64,000 nt of DNA, from positions 2,236,484-2,300,483 of the forward strand of contig NZ_AP025523.1 of assembly GCF_027923555.1 (NCBI RefSeq), given 5' to 3'. Each line of letters begins with the position of its first letter. Within the stretch, counting starts at the first letter, position 1. The DNA is from Vulcanimicrobium alpinum. GTDB lineage: Bacteria; Vulcanimicrobiota; Vulcanimicrobiia; Vulcanimicrobiales; Vulcanimicrobiaceae. Shown piece after piece: positions 17,738 to 25,028 of the stretch. The notes under the pieces were generated by a model, which had not been told where the DNA came from, did not search any database, and worked only from the letters and a program-made list of their open reading frames with translations. Both the position numbers and the translations under genes were made by a program.

Positions 17738-18531
17738 GCCGCCGCCGCGCGCGCGGCGTCGAGTTCGTCGAGGAGGTTCGACAATGGCGGAAGCGCCGCT
17801 TCGCGTTCGAGCAGGGTCAGCGGCGGGACGCAGCGCCGGCAGAACGCGCGGCACAGCGCCCACGTGCGTTCCGGGACCGGCCCGTCGTGCGCGTCGACGT
17901 ATCCGTCGCGGGTGCGCCGTCCGCCGGCGAGGTGGACTTCGCAGACGCGCTCGGCCGGGATCGCGGCGACGACCGCGCCGGCGTCGGTGCCGACGTTCCA
18001 CGCATCGGCATGCAGATTTTCCAAATCGAGGATCAATTCGCAGTCCGCCGCGGCCGCGATGCGCGCGAGGTACGCCGCCGCATCGAGCGTGTCGGAGGGC
18101 ACCAGGAAGGCCGTCGCCGGATTCTCGAGCGCGAAGCGCCCCGGAACCGCATCCCGCACCGCCGCGACGTTGCGCGCCACGATCGCGACGGTCTCTTCGG
18201 TACGCGAAAGCGGCGCGAACGCGCCGAGTTCCACGCCGCAGGCGTGGGTCATCGCGAGATGATCGCTCCACCACAGCGGACGCACGTAGTCGACGAGCGC
18301 CGCGATCCGTGCGAGATACCGTCCGTCGACGCCGTCGCTGCTGCCGATCGACGTGGCCAGCGCGTGCACCGTGACGTCGAAATGCGCGCGCAGCACGTCG
18401 AGTTCGTCGCGCTGTTCGGCCGTGAGATCGAGGAAGTGTTCCGCGACGATCTCGAGGACGTCGACCTGCGCGCTGTGCGCGAAGAGCGCGGCCCGGTGTT
18501 CCGCGCGGTAGAGCACGCCGAAGCGGCTCAC
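17734..18531 (-). CDS. DUF692 multinuclear non-heme iron oxidase (MNIO), BufB/MbnB-like
   Basis: 265 aa TIM-barrel protein with the expected metal-binding positions: VHALATSIG (His56), WWSDHLAM (Asp90, His91), ALENPAT (Glu136, Asn137), LDLENLHADAWN (Asp169, Asn172, His174), CEVHLAGG (Glu198, His200) and DAHDGPVPE (His215, Asp216, Glu221). Members studied so far modify cysteines in ribosomal peptides, for example to oxazolone-thioamide or thiooxazole. The GTG start at 18531 overlaps the stop of a Cys/Gly-rich protein (GTGA), which makes that protein the obvious candidate substrate. The enzyme is followed by its partner gene. The modification chemistry cannot be inferred from the sequence. Confidence 0.88.
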   Translation of the reverse strand: MSRFGVLYRAEHRAALFAHSAQVDVLEIVAEHFLDLTAEQRDELDVLRAHFDVTVHALATSIGSSDGVDGRYLARIAALVDYVRPLWWSDHLAMTHACGVELGAFAPLSRTEETVAIVARNVAAVRDAVPGRFALENPATAFLVPSDTLDAAAYLARIAAAADCELILDLENLHADAWNVGTDAGAVVAAIPAERVCEVHLAGGRRTRDGYVDAHDGPVPERTWALCRAFCRRCVPPLTLLEREAALPPLSNLLDELDAARAAAA

Positions 18532-19188
18532 CCGCCGCCGCTGCAGCCGCCGCCGCCGCACCCGCCGTGGCCTCCGCAGCCTCCGTGTCCGCCGCCGCGG
18601 CCGTCGCCGCCGTGCCCGCCATCACCGCCGCCGGACTCTGCGTACGGAACCCCGCATCCGCCGCATCCCCCGGTGCTTCCGCCGCCGTCAATCCCGGCGG
18701 GGCGAGCGGTCGCGTCGGCGAAGCGCGTCCCAGCCATCGCCGCCGGACCGTGCAGCGCAAACGCGAGCGTCGGGTCGGCGGCGGCGATCTGCGCGGCGGG
18801 AAAGGCGATCGCTGCGGTGCGGAGCCAGGCGTCGCCGCGGCTCGTGCGGCGTCCGGTCAGCCATCGCACCGGCGAGCGATCGCGCAGGTAGCCGGCGGCG
18901 ATCATCCGGCTTTCCAGTTCGCGCGCGGCCTGCGTGCCCGCACTCCTCCCGCCTCACGCGCACGCTTCCAACTGACATACGGCCCGGGGGTGAGCGTTGC
19001 GACGATCGCGCGCCCGAACGGCTCGCCGGCGGCGGCCGGATCACCGAGCCGCAGCATCCCCCCTCGTAGACGAGTGCCCCTGTTGCGACGGCTTGCAAGA
19101 TCGCTGCGTCCAGCGCCGCGCCGAGACCCGCGCGCACGAAAGCGGCCTCGATCGGATCGATCGGGGCCGCGAGCGGTTCCACGTTCAT
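18528..19188 (-). pseudogene. TIGR04222-like membrane/Cys-Gly-rich precursor gene, split by two frameshifts
   Basis: Three reading frames join into one about 220-aa protein. Frame 1 starts at ATG 19188 (MNVEPLAAPIDPIEAAF) and is lost at the six-base G run at 19058-19063. Frame 2 carries GMLRLGDPAAAGEPFGRAIV to about 18940. Frame 3 carries AARELESRMIAAGYLRD and a tail very rich in Gly and Cys (five Cys in GGCGG, HGGCGG and GGGGCSGGG contexts). One extra G at each junction restores the frame. The layout resembles TIGR04222 proteins: helical domain, then a low-complexity Cys/Gly tail. It is the likely MNIO substrate. It may be a real pseudogene or a sequencing artefact. Confidence 0.7.
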
Positions 19189-19229
19189 GCATCCGACTCT
19201 ACCGTACCGCCGCGGAAAAGTCGCAGCGG

Positions 19230-19943
19230 TCAGCGCCCCGCGGGCACCATCGCCCCGTCGCGCATGTGCACCACGCGATCGCACATCGCCGCCGCGTCGT
19301 CGCTGTGCGTGGCCATCACGATCGCCTGCCCGCTGTCGGCCAACCCGCGCAAGAGGCGCAGCACCAGCGCGCCGGTGTGCGAGTCGAGGTTTCCGGTCGG
19401 CTCGTCGGCGAGAAGGACGGCCGGGCGGTGCACGATCGCGCGCGCGATCGCGACCCGCTGCATCTGCCCGCCCGAGAGCTGCGCCGGAAACGCGCGCGCC
19501 TTCTCCGCCAGCCCGACGCTTGCGAGCGCGGCCGCGACGCGGCCGTCGATCTCGCCGCGCGGTACGCGCTGCAGCACCAGCGGCAGCGCGACGTTGTCGG
19601 CGACGCGCAGCGCGGGCAGCAGGTTGAAAAATTGGAAGACCGTGCCGACGCGGTCGCGCCGCAGGCGCGTGAGCGCGTCGTCGTCGAGGGCGCCGGTCGC
19701 GGTGCCGTCGATCGCGACGGTCCCGCCCGTCGGCAGATCGACGCAGCCGATCACGTTGAGCAGCGTCGACTTTCCGCAGCCGCTCGGCCCCACCAGCGCG
19801 ACCATCTCGCCGCGGCGCACGTCGAGCGAAACGCCCGTGAGGGCGTGCACTTCCTCGTCGCCGGAACCGTACGTCTTCGTCACGTCGCGCACCGCGACGG
19901 GGAGGACGGCGCTCGCTGCGGCCCGCGCTCCTTCAGCCGTCAT
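19230..19943 (-). CDS. ABC transporter ATPase, MacB/LolD/AttE-like
   Basis: 237 aa nucleotide-binding subunit. Walker A is VGPSGCGKSTLLN (about 47-59), the Q-loop is VGTVFQFFNLLP, the signature is LSGGQMQRVAIARA, Walker B is VLLADEPTGNLDS and the H-loop is MATHSDD. FQFFNLLP and the DEPTGNLD pair are typical of the MacB/LolD class, which pairs with FtsX permeases. The ATG lies inside the end of the ketosynthase gene (11-bp overlap), so export and synthesis genes are translationally linked. The expected permease is the double FtsX protein encoded 1.9 kb downstream. Confidence 0.88.
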   Translation of the reverse strand: MTAEGARAAASAVLPVAVRDVTKTYGSGDEEVHALTGVSLDVRRGEMVALVGPSGCGKSTLLNVIGCVDLPTGGTVAIDGTATGALDDDALTRLRRDRVGTVFQFFNLLPALRVADNVALPLVLQRVPRGEIDGRVAAALASVGLAEKARAFPAQLSGGQMQRVAIARAIVHRPAVLLADEPTGNLDSHTGALVLRLLRGLADSGQAIVMATHSDDAAAMCDRVVHMRDGAMVPAGR

Positions 19944-21177
19944 CGTCGAGACGCCGGAAGACCAGGGCGGCGTTGATCCCGCCGAATCCGGCCGAGTTGG
20001 AGAGAACGGTGCGGAGGCGGCGTTCGAGGCGGGTTCGGGTGAGGGCGAGGTTGCAGGCGGGATCGGCATCGTCGGTATTGACGCTCCGCGGCACGGTTTG
20101 GTGCACGAGCGCAAGGAGCGAGAGCGCGGCTTCCCATGCGCCGGTCGCGCCCAGCGCGTGCCCGTGCTGCCCCTTCGTCGCCGTGACGGGGACGCTCGCG
20201 GCGCGCTCCCCGAAGAGCGTTTCCAGCGCGACCGTCTCGCAGCGGTCGCCCAGCGGCGTCCCGCTGCCATGGGCGTTGACGAGGTCGACGTCGGCGGGCG
20301 CTGCGTGCGCCTCGTCGAGCGCGCGGCGCATCGCGTCCGCGTTCATCGCGCCGTCCGGCCGCGGCGCGGACATGTGGTAGGCATCGTTGGTGAGGCCGTA
20401 CCCGGCGATCTCGCCGTACACGCGCGCACCGCGCGCGCGGGCATCGGCGAGCCGCTCCAGCAGCAGCACGCCCGCGCCCTCCGCCATCACGAAGCCGTCG
20501 CGTCCGCGATCGAACGGCCGGCTCGCGGCCTGCGGTGCGTCGTTGCGCTCCGACATCGCGCGGATCACGGTGAACGCGCCGAAGACCAGCGGCGAGAGCG
20601 GGGCTTCGACGCCGCCGGCGAGCGCGGCGCGCACGTCGCCGCGTGTGATCGCGCGGAACGCGTCGCCGATCGCGACCGCGCCCGACGCGCAGGAGTTGCC
20701 GTTCGCCACCGTCGGCCCGCGCAGACCGAACTCGATCGCGACGTTGCACGTCGCAGCACCGCCGAAGACCGAGATCGCGAGCAGCGGCTTCACCGCGTCG
20801 AGCCCGCGTTCGCGGAAGACGTCGTGCTGCTCGTCGGCGAACGCCAAGCCGCCCAGCGCCGACCCGAGATAGACGCCGACGTCGCCGGACGCCGCGCTCG
20901 CGTTGTAGCCGGCGTCCTCGAGCGCCAGCCTGGCCGCGGCGATCGAGAACTGCGAGAAGCGATCGGTCCAGTTGAGCCGCTTCGCCGTCAGAAATGCGCG
21001 CGGCTCGAACGCGTCGATCTGCGCGGCGATCCGCGTGCGGTAGCCGGCGGTGTCGAATCGCGTGATCGGCGCGACCGCAACGCGTTCGCTGAGCACGCCT
21101 TCCCAGAACGCGTCGATCCCGATCCCGAGCGGCGTCACGACGCCGATCCCCGTCACCGCGACGCGATGCGCGGTCAT
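19933..21177 (-). CDS. Beta-ketoacyl-ACP synthase II-like ketosynthase
   Basis: 414 aa FabF-fold condensing enzyme. The catalytic residues are present: Cys163 in ANGNSCASGAVAIGDA, His303 in VNAHGSGTPLGD, Lys335 and His340 in KGQHGHALGATG. The nucleophile context NSCASG differs from the usual TACA(S/T)G, pointing to a specialised enzyme rather than primary FabF. No acyl carrier protein or chain-length factor gene is nearby. It overlaps the cyclase gene by 4 bp and the ABC ATPase gene by 11 bp. It probably extends an acyl or aromatic precursor; substrate and product are unknown. Confidence 0.87.
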   Translation of the reverse strand: MTAHRVAVTGIGVVTPLGIGIDAFWEGVLSERVAVAPITRFDTAGYRTRIAAQIDAFEPRAFLTAKRLNWTDRFSQFSIAAARLALEDAGYNASAASGDVGVYLGSALGGLAFADEQHDVFRERGLDAVKPLLAISVFGGAATCNVAIEFGLRGPTVANGNSCASGAVAIGDAFRAITRGDVRAALAGGVEAPLSPLVFGAFTVIRAMSERNDAPQAASRPFDRGRDGFVMAEGAGVLLLERLADARARGARVYGEIAGYGLTNDAYHMSAPRPDGAMNADAMRRALDEAHAAPADVDLVNAHGSGTPLGDRCETVALETLFGERAASVPVTATKGQHGHALGATGAWEAALSLLALVHQTVPRSVNTDDADPACNLALTRTRLERRLRTVLSNSAGFGGINAALVFRRLDDDG

Positions 21178-21626
21178 CGCGCCGCCGCGGCTTCGGCGAG
21201 TTCCTTGACGCGCGCCAGCGTCTTCGCCGCGACGCCGTGGATGAAATAGCCGGAGACGACATGGCGGCCGATCCACTCCGGCGCGACGGGAAACGCGAAG
21301 GCGAGTCGGTGCTCGATCGTCACCCGCGTCCCGCCCGCGAGCGGTTCGAAGATCCACTCGACGTCCATCCCGCGCGTCCAGCCGCGCAGGTGGTGGAACG
21401 CGATGTGCGGCGTGCGCGGATCGTTCGTCTGCCTCGCGACCCATCGCACCGGGAAGATGTCGCGCCACGCGCTCATCGCGACGGTGCGCGTGTCGCCGCG
21501 TTCCTCGAGCACGCGGACGTAACGATAGTGCGGCAGCACCTCGGGCCAGCGCGGCGTGTCCGCGCCGAGCCGGTAGACGACGTCGACCGGCGCCGCGATC
21601 TCGATCGCGTTGCGCGTGATCGTCAC
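21174..21626 (-). CDS. SRPBCC-family polyketide cyclase/aromatase-like protein
   Basis: 150 aa START/SRPBCC-fold protein. It begins EIAAPVDVVYRLGADTPRWPEVLPHYRYVRVLEE, the classical first helix and strand of polyketide cyclases (VY-x4-D-x2-RW-P), followed by the beta-sheet EWIFEPLAGGTRVTIEH and the long C-terminal helix VKELAEAAAA. The start is a GTG at 21626 (GTGA overlap with the oxidoreductase gene). In type II polyketide clusters such proteins guide ring closure; here that role is inferred from the ketosynthase next door. Other SRPBCC members bind lipids. Confidence 0.82.
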   Translation of the reverse strand: MTITRNAIEIAAPVDVVYRLGADTPRWPEVLPHYRYVRVLEERGDTRTVAMSAWRDIFPVRWVARQTNDPRTPHIAFHHLRGWTRGMDVEWIFEPLAGGTRVTIEHRLAFAFPVAPEWIGRHVVSGYFIHGVAAKTLARVKELAEAAAAR

Positions 21627-22795
21627 GCCAGCAGACGTCCCAGGACGTCGAGACGGAACGCGCGCTCGGGCGGAATCGCGCCGGCGAGCGCTTCGAGCAG
21701 CGTCGTCCCGGCGCCGGGGAACCGCGCGAGACGCGACGCGGCGCGGCGCGCGAGCGGCGAGACGTCGATGAGCAGCGCGACGGATCGGCACAGCCGCCGG
21801 CGCCACGCGAGATCGGCGGTGCGCCAGCGCGCGTAGCCGGCGTACGCCTGCGATGCGCGCATCGGCGTCTCGAACGCCGCCAGGATCGCAGCCGCGGCGC
21901 GCTCGGCGCCGATGAGCGCAAGGAAAACGCCCTGTCCGGTGAACGGGTCGAGAAATCCGGCGGCATCGCCGACGAGCACCGCTCCCGGCGCGACCGGCGC
22001 GCGCACCGCGTGCGCGAGCGGCCCGACCGAGACGCGCGCGCCGACGCGTGACGCTTCGGCGAACGAGCGCGCGCCGCGTCCGAGCGCGGCGGCCGCACCG
22101 CCCATCCCGGCGTCGACGTCGGCCGACCAGCGCGCGAGCCGTTCTTTCGGCACGACGACCATCACGTTCGCGCGTTCGGCGTCGAGCGGGTTGATCGCGA
22201 AGTACGCGCCGCCTCCGACGTACATCTCGACGCAGCCGTCGAGCGTTCCGAAGCCGCGATAGTGCCCGCCGACCGCGTAGCGCCCGCGCTTCGATCTGGC
22301 CGTGAGCCCGAGTTTGCGCGCGACGACCGAACCGCTGCCGTCGGCGCCGACGACGACGCGCGCGTGCCGGTCGGCGAGCGTTCCGTCGTCGGTGCGCACG
22401 CGGACGCCCACGCAGCGCGCGCCGTCCCGAATGAGGTCGTCGACGCGTGCGCGCTCGAGCGTCGCACCGGCGGCGAGCGCGGCGTCGAGCAGAAGCGCGT
22501 CGAGTCCTTCGCGCGCGCACGCGAGTGCCGGACGCGGAAAGGGCAACACGACCGGGGGCGCGCCTTCGGGGACGAGCCGCACGCCGCGCAGCGCGTGCGC
22601 GCGTCCGCGCACCGCGTCGAGGACGCCGAGCCGGTCGAGCGCGTCGACCGCGCCGCCGTTGAGATACTCCCCGCAGACTTTGCGGCGCGGAAACTGCGCG
22701 CGCTCGACGATCGTCACGTCGATCCCCGCGCGCGCGAGCAGCAGCGCGGTCGCGCTCCCCGCCGGTCCGGCGCCGACGACGACGACGTCGCTCAC
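21623..22795 (-). CDS. FAD-dependent oxidoreductase, geranylgeranyl-reductase family
   Basis: 390 aa flavoprotein. The dinucleotide fold is at the N-terminus (VVVVGAGPAGSATALLLARAG), RKVCGEYL is the family-typical stretch after the first sheet, VVVGADGSGSVVARKLG is the second motif and GAVLVGDAAGFLDPFTGQGV is the GD motif that contacts FAD. It resembles hydroxylase/reductase enzymes often found beside polyketide and isoprenoid genes. The GTG start overlaps the methyltransferase stop (GTGA). It probably oxidises or reduces the ketosynthase product. Confidence 0.87.
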   Translation of the reverse strand: MSDVVVVGAGPAGSATALLLARAGIDVTIVERAQFPRRKVCGEYLNGGAVDALDRLGVLDAVRGRAHALRGVRLVPEGAPPVVLPFPRPALACAREGLDALLLDAALAAGATLERARVDDLIRDGARCVGVRVRTDDGTLADRHARVVVGADGSGSVVARKLGLTARSKRGRYAVGGHYRGFGTLDGCVEMYVGGGAYFAINPLDAERANVMVVVPKERLARWSADVDAGMGGAAAALGRGARSFAEASRVGARVSVGPLAHAVRAPVAPGAVLVGDAAGFLDPFTGQGVFLALIGAERAAAAILAAFETPMRASQAYAGYARWRTADLAWRRRLCRSVALLIDVSPLARRAASRLARFPGAGTTLLEALAGAIPPERAFRLDVLGRLLA

Positions 22796-23463
22796 GCCGC
22801 GTCCCAGAGCGTCATCCGGAAAAACGGTTCGCCGCGCACCGAGGCGGCGCGCCAGCCGGCGGCGCGCGCCAGCGCGAGCGCTTCGCCCGGCGTGTACGCG
22901 CGGCGTACCGAAAGCGGCGCGTCGTGACGCGTGAGCCGGTTGCGCGAGGTGCGCGACCACAGCCACGTCATTCCGAACGCGAGCGGCGAGCGGCGCAGGT
23001 CGCAAACGACCGGGCTCAGGCGCGAAACCCGGCGCAGTTCGCGCAGCAGCCGGTGCGCGCCGTCGGGTTCGAAGTGATGCAGCGCGAGCGTGCACGTCAC
23101 GACGTCGAACGCGCCGTCCGCAAAGGGGAGCGCGTCACCGTCCGCCCGCACGAATGCCAGCGAAGGATGGCGGCACGTGCGCGCTTGCGCGATCGCGAGC
23201 ATCTGGTCGCTGCGATCCAGGCACGTCACGTGAAGTTCGACGCCGCGGCGCTCGGCGTCGCGCACCAGCGCCAGCGGAACGTCTGCCGCGCCGCTTCCGA
23301 CGTCGAGGACGCTGCGCGCGCCCAGGCCGCGTACGGTGCGCACGACCGGCGCGCTGCCGCCGAAGACGGCGTTCGCGAACGCGATGTCGCGCAGGTTGCC
23401 TTCGAGCTCGGCGACGTCGTCGACCGGATCGTCCATCAGCTCGCGAGCGATCGTCCGCCGCAC
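22792..23463 (-). CDS. Class I SAM-dependent methyltransferase
   Basis: 223 aa. Motif I is SVLDVGSGAADVPLAL (about 51-66), with LHVTCLDRSDQML for the acidic ribose-binding residue and FDVVTCTLALHHFE for motif IV. The N-terminal MDDPVDDVAELEGNLRDI region resembles methyltransferases that accompany type III polyketide synthases. It is the first gene of the apparent operon running to 13672. The start is a GTG at 23463; an ATG at 23436 would remove nine residues. It is likely to methylate an oxygen or carbon of the cluster product. Confidence 0.85.
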   Translation of the reverse strand: MRRTIARELMDDPVDDVAELEGNLRDIAFANAVFGGSAPVVRTVRGLGARSVLDVGSGAADVPLALVRDAERRGVELHVTCLDRSDQMLAIAQARTCRHPSLAFVRADGDALPFADGAFDVVTCTLALHHFEPDGAHRLLRELRRVSRLSPVVCDLRRSPLAFGMTWLWSRTSRNRLTRHDAPLSVRRAYTPGEALALARAAGWRAASVRGEPFFRMTLWDAA

Positions 23464-23484
23464 GCGAGCCTCAGCCCGTCCGGG

Positions 23485-23727
23485 TTATTTCTTGTACCAC
23501 TCCGCGTTGATCGCGATGAAGTTCTTCCACTTCTCGGGGACGTCGGAGTCGGCGTAGATTGCCTCGACGGGGCAGGCGGAGACGCAAGCGCCGCAATCGA
23601 TGCACACTTCGGGATCGATGAAGAGCTGAGTGTCGTCGTCGTTACCGTGGATGCAATCGACCGGACAGACGTCGACGCACGACTTGTCCTTGGTGCCGAT
23701 GCAGGGTTCGGTAATGATGTAGGCCAT
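23485..23727 (-). CDS. Seven/eight-iron ferredoxin
   Basis: 80 aa electron carrier. The pattern is CIGTKDKSCVDVCPVDCI, then CIDCGACVSACPVEAIY: the first cluster site has the long spacing between its first two cysteines typical of 3Fe-4S/4Fe-4S ferredoxins (FdxA type), the second is a normal CxxCxxCxxxCP site. The tail VPEKWKNFIAINAEWYKK is also typical of FdxA. It ends 21 bp before the methyltransferase start and could be co-transcribed with the operon. It could then supply electrons to its oxidases; a purely housekeeping role is equally possible. Confidence 0.9.
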   Translation of the reverse strand: MAYIITEPCIGTKDKSCVDVCPVDCIHGNDDDTQLFIDPEVCIDCGACVSACPVEAIYADSDVPEKWKNFIAINAEWYKK

Positions 23728-23874
23728 CGCGGGGAGGGGGTTGCGCGGGAGAGGGGACGGCTCCTACCGACAAAAGGCGGAAGCTCCGCGACGCAAACGA
23801 CGAAGAGCGCCCGTCCGAGAGGACGAGCGCCGATGTCGCCGCAGAGGGCGTTTCGCGAACCGTTGTCGCGCGGA

Positions 23875-24138
23875 TCAGTGGGTGGCGCGACGGCCGGTGA
23901 CGGCGCGGATGATGAACAGCAGGATCACTGCGCCGACGAACGCGACCAGGATGCTCCAGATGTTCAGGCCGGTGGCACCGGTGTGGCCGAACGCGTTGAA
24001 GACCCAGCCGCCGATGAAGGCGCCGATGATACCGATGATGATGTCGCCGAGGATCCCGCCGGGGCCCTCACCGGGCACGACGTACTTCGCGAGGAACCCT
24101 GCGATCAGACCCACGATCAGCCAGGCTAGAATGCTCAT
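23875..24138 (-). CDS. GlsB/YeaQ/YmgE-family small membrane protein
   Basis: 87 aa with three hydrophobic segments and the family glycine-rich motifs LIVGLIAGFLAKYVVPGEGPGGILGDIIIGIIGAFIGGW. Members are often stress-induced; the name transglycosylase-associated is historical and no activity is proven. A possible ribosome site AAGGGA lies about 12 nt upstream. It is a single gene, divergent from the SIMPL gene. Confidence 0.85.
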   Translation of the reverse strand: MSILAWLIVGLIAGFLAKYVVPGEGPGGILGDIIIGIIGAFIGGWVFNAFGHTGATGLNIWSILVAFVGAVILLFIIRAVTGRRATH

Positions 24139-24265
24139 TTGGTGGTGTGTCCCTTTCCGGTGTCTTGGAGTGCGGCGCACCGCCGCGATGGCCCTTAAGA
24201 CCTTCCCTGGAAGGTGGCCCACGAAACGGTCACGGAACAGCCGCCCGTTTCGTTGTGTAGGTACG

Positions 24266-24985
24266 ATGAAGAGCCGATTTTTGATCGCCGCGGCCGTCGC
24301 GACGCTGGCAGCCATAGGCCCCGCGGGCGCGCAGACGGCGCCGCCCGGGCCGCGCGCCGCGACGATCGTCGTGGGAGGCCAAGGCAGCGTCGATCGGGCG
24401 CCGGATCGTGCGGTCGTGACGCTCGCGGTCGTCACCGACGACCCCGTTGCGGCGAAAGCGACGTCGGCGAACAACGCCGCCTACGGCGCGGTCGTCGCGA
24501 AGATCGCCGCGCTCGGCATCCCGCAGTCGGCGATCAAGACGACGTCGTTCAACCTGAACTACAATCCGCGTCCGCCGCAGCCGAACCCGCAGTTCGGCCA
24601 GCGTTACGGGTACGTCGTGAGCCGCGACATGACCGTGACGACCGATCGCGTGGAGCAGGCCGGCGCGATCGTCGACGCGGGAGTCGCCGGCGGCGCGACC
24701 GGCGTGAACGCGGTCGGCTTCACGCTGCGCGATCAGCGCGGCGCGTATCGCGCTGCGCAGGCGCTCGCCGTCGCAGACGCCGACGCGCAGGCGCGCGCGC
24801 TCGCCGAGGCAGCGCACGTGCGCATCGTGCGGATCGCGCGCATCGACGCCGCGCCGGGCGGCGTCACGCCCCGCCCTGTCCCGTTCGCCGCGCGCATGGC
24901 CGTTGGGCCGGTTCCCACCGAGATTCCGGCCAGCGACCTCACCGTCACCGCCACGGTCGACGTCACGTACCAGATCGCTCCCTGA
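24266..24985 (+). CDS. SIMPL (DUF541) domain periplasmic protein
   Basis: 239 aa. The ATG at 24266 opens a signal peptide ending GPAGAQ. The SIMPL domain covers the rest: ATIVVGGQGSVDRAPDRAVVTLAVVTD, IPQSAIKTTSFNLNY, and the C-terminal DLTVTATVDVTYQI strand. Family members are periplasmic or surface proteins of uncertain function that may protect against oxidative stress. An intact frame continues upstream to 23741 but lacks a signal and a good start. A 43-bp gap separates it from the Clp-like gene. Confidence 0.87.
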   Translation: MKSRFLIAAAVATLAAIGPAGAQTAPPGPRAATIVVGGQGSVDRAPDRAVVTLAVVTDDPVAAKATSANNAAYGAVVAKIAALGIPQSAIKTTSFNLNYNPRPPQPNPQFGQRYGYVVSRDMTVTTDRVEQAGAIVDAGVAGGATGVNAVGFTLRDQRGAYRAAQALAVADADAQARALAEAAHVRIVRIARIDAAPGGVTPRPVPFAARMAVGPVPTEIPASDLTVTATVDVTYQIAP

Positions 24986-25028
24986 ACGCCGAAACCGCGC
25001 CGCATCGCCCGGGGTAGGTGGAGAGACG

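Noticed and set aside
18997-21249. A 750-residue plus-strand open frame opposite the ketosynthase and ABC ATPase
   Set aside because: It is an antisense shadow; both minus-strand genes have full catalytic motifs.
23741-24265. Long N-terminal extension of the SIMPL protein
   Set aside because: The ATG at 24266 gives a proper signal peptide; the extension is basic and lies antisense to the GlsB-type gene.
24903-25028. N-terminal extension of the Clp-like ATPase
   Set aside because: The ATG at 25029 starts the CxxC zinc ribbon and clears the SIMPL stop; the extension overlaps the SIMPL coding sequence and is Arg/Pro-rich.
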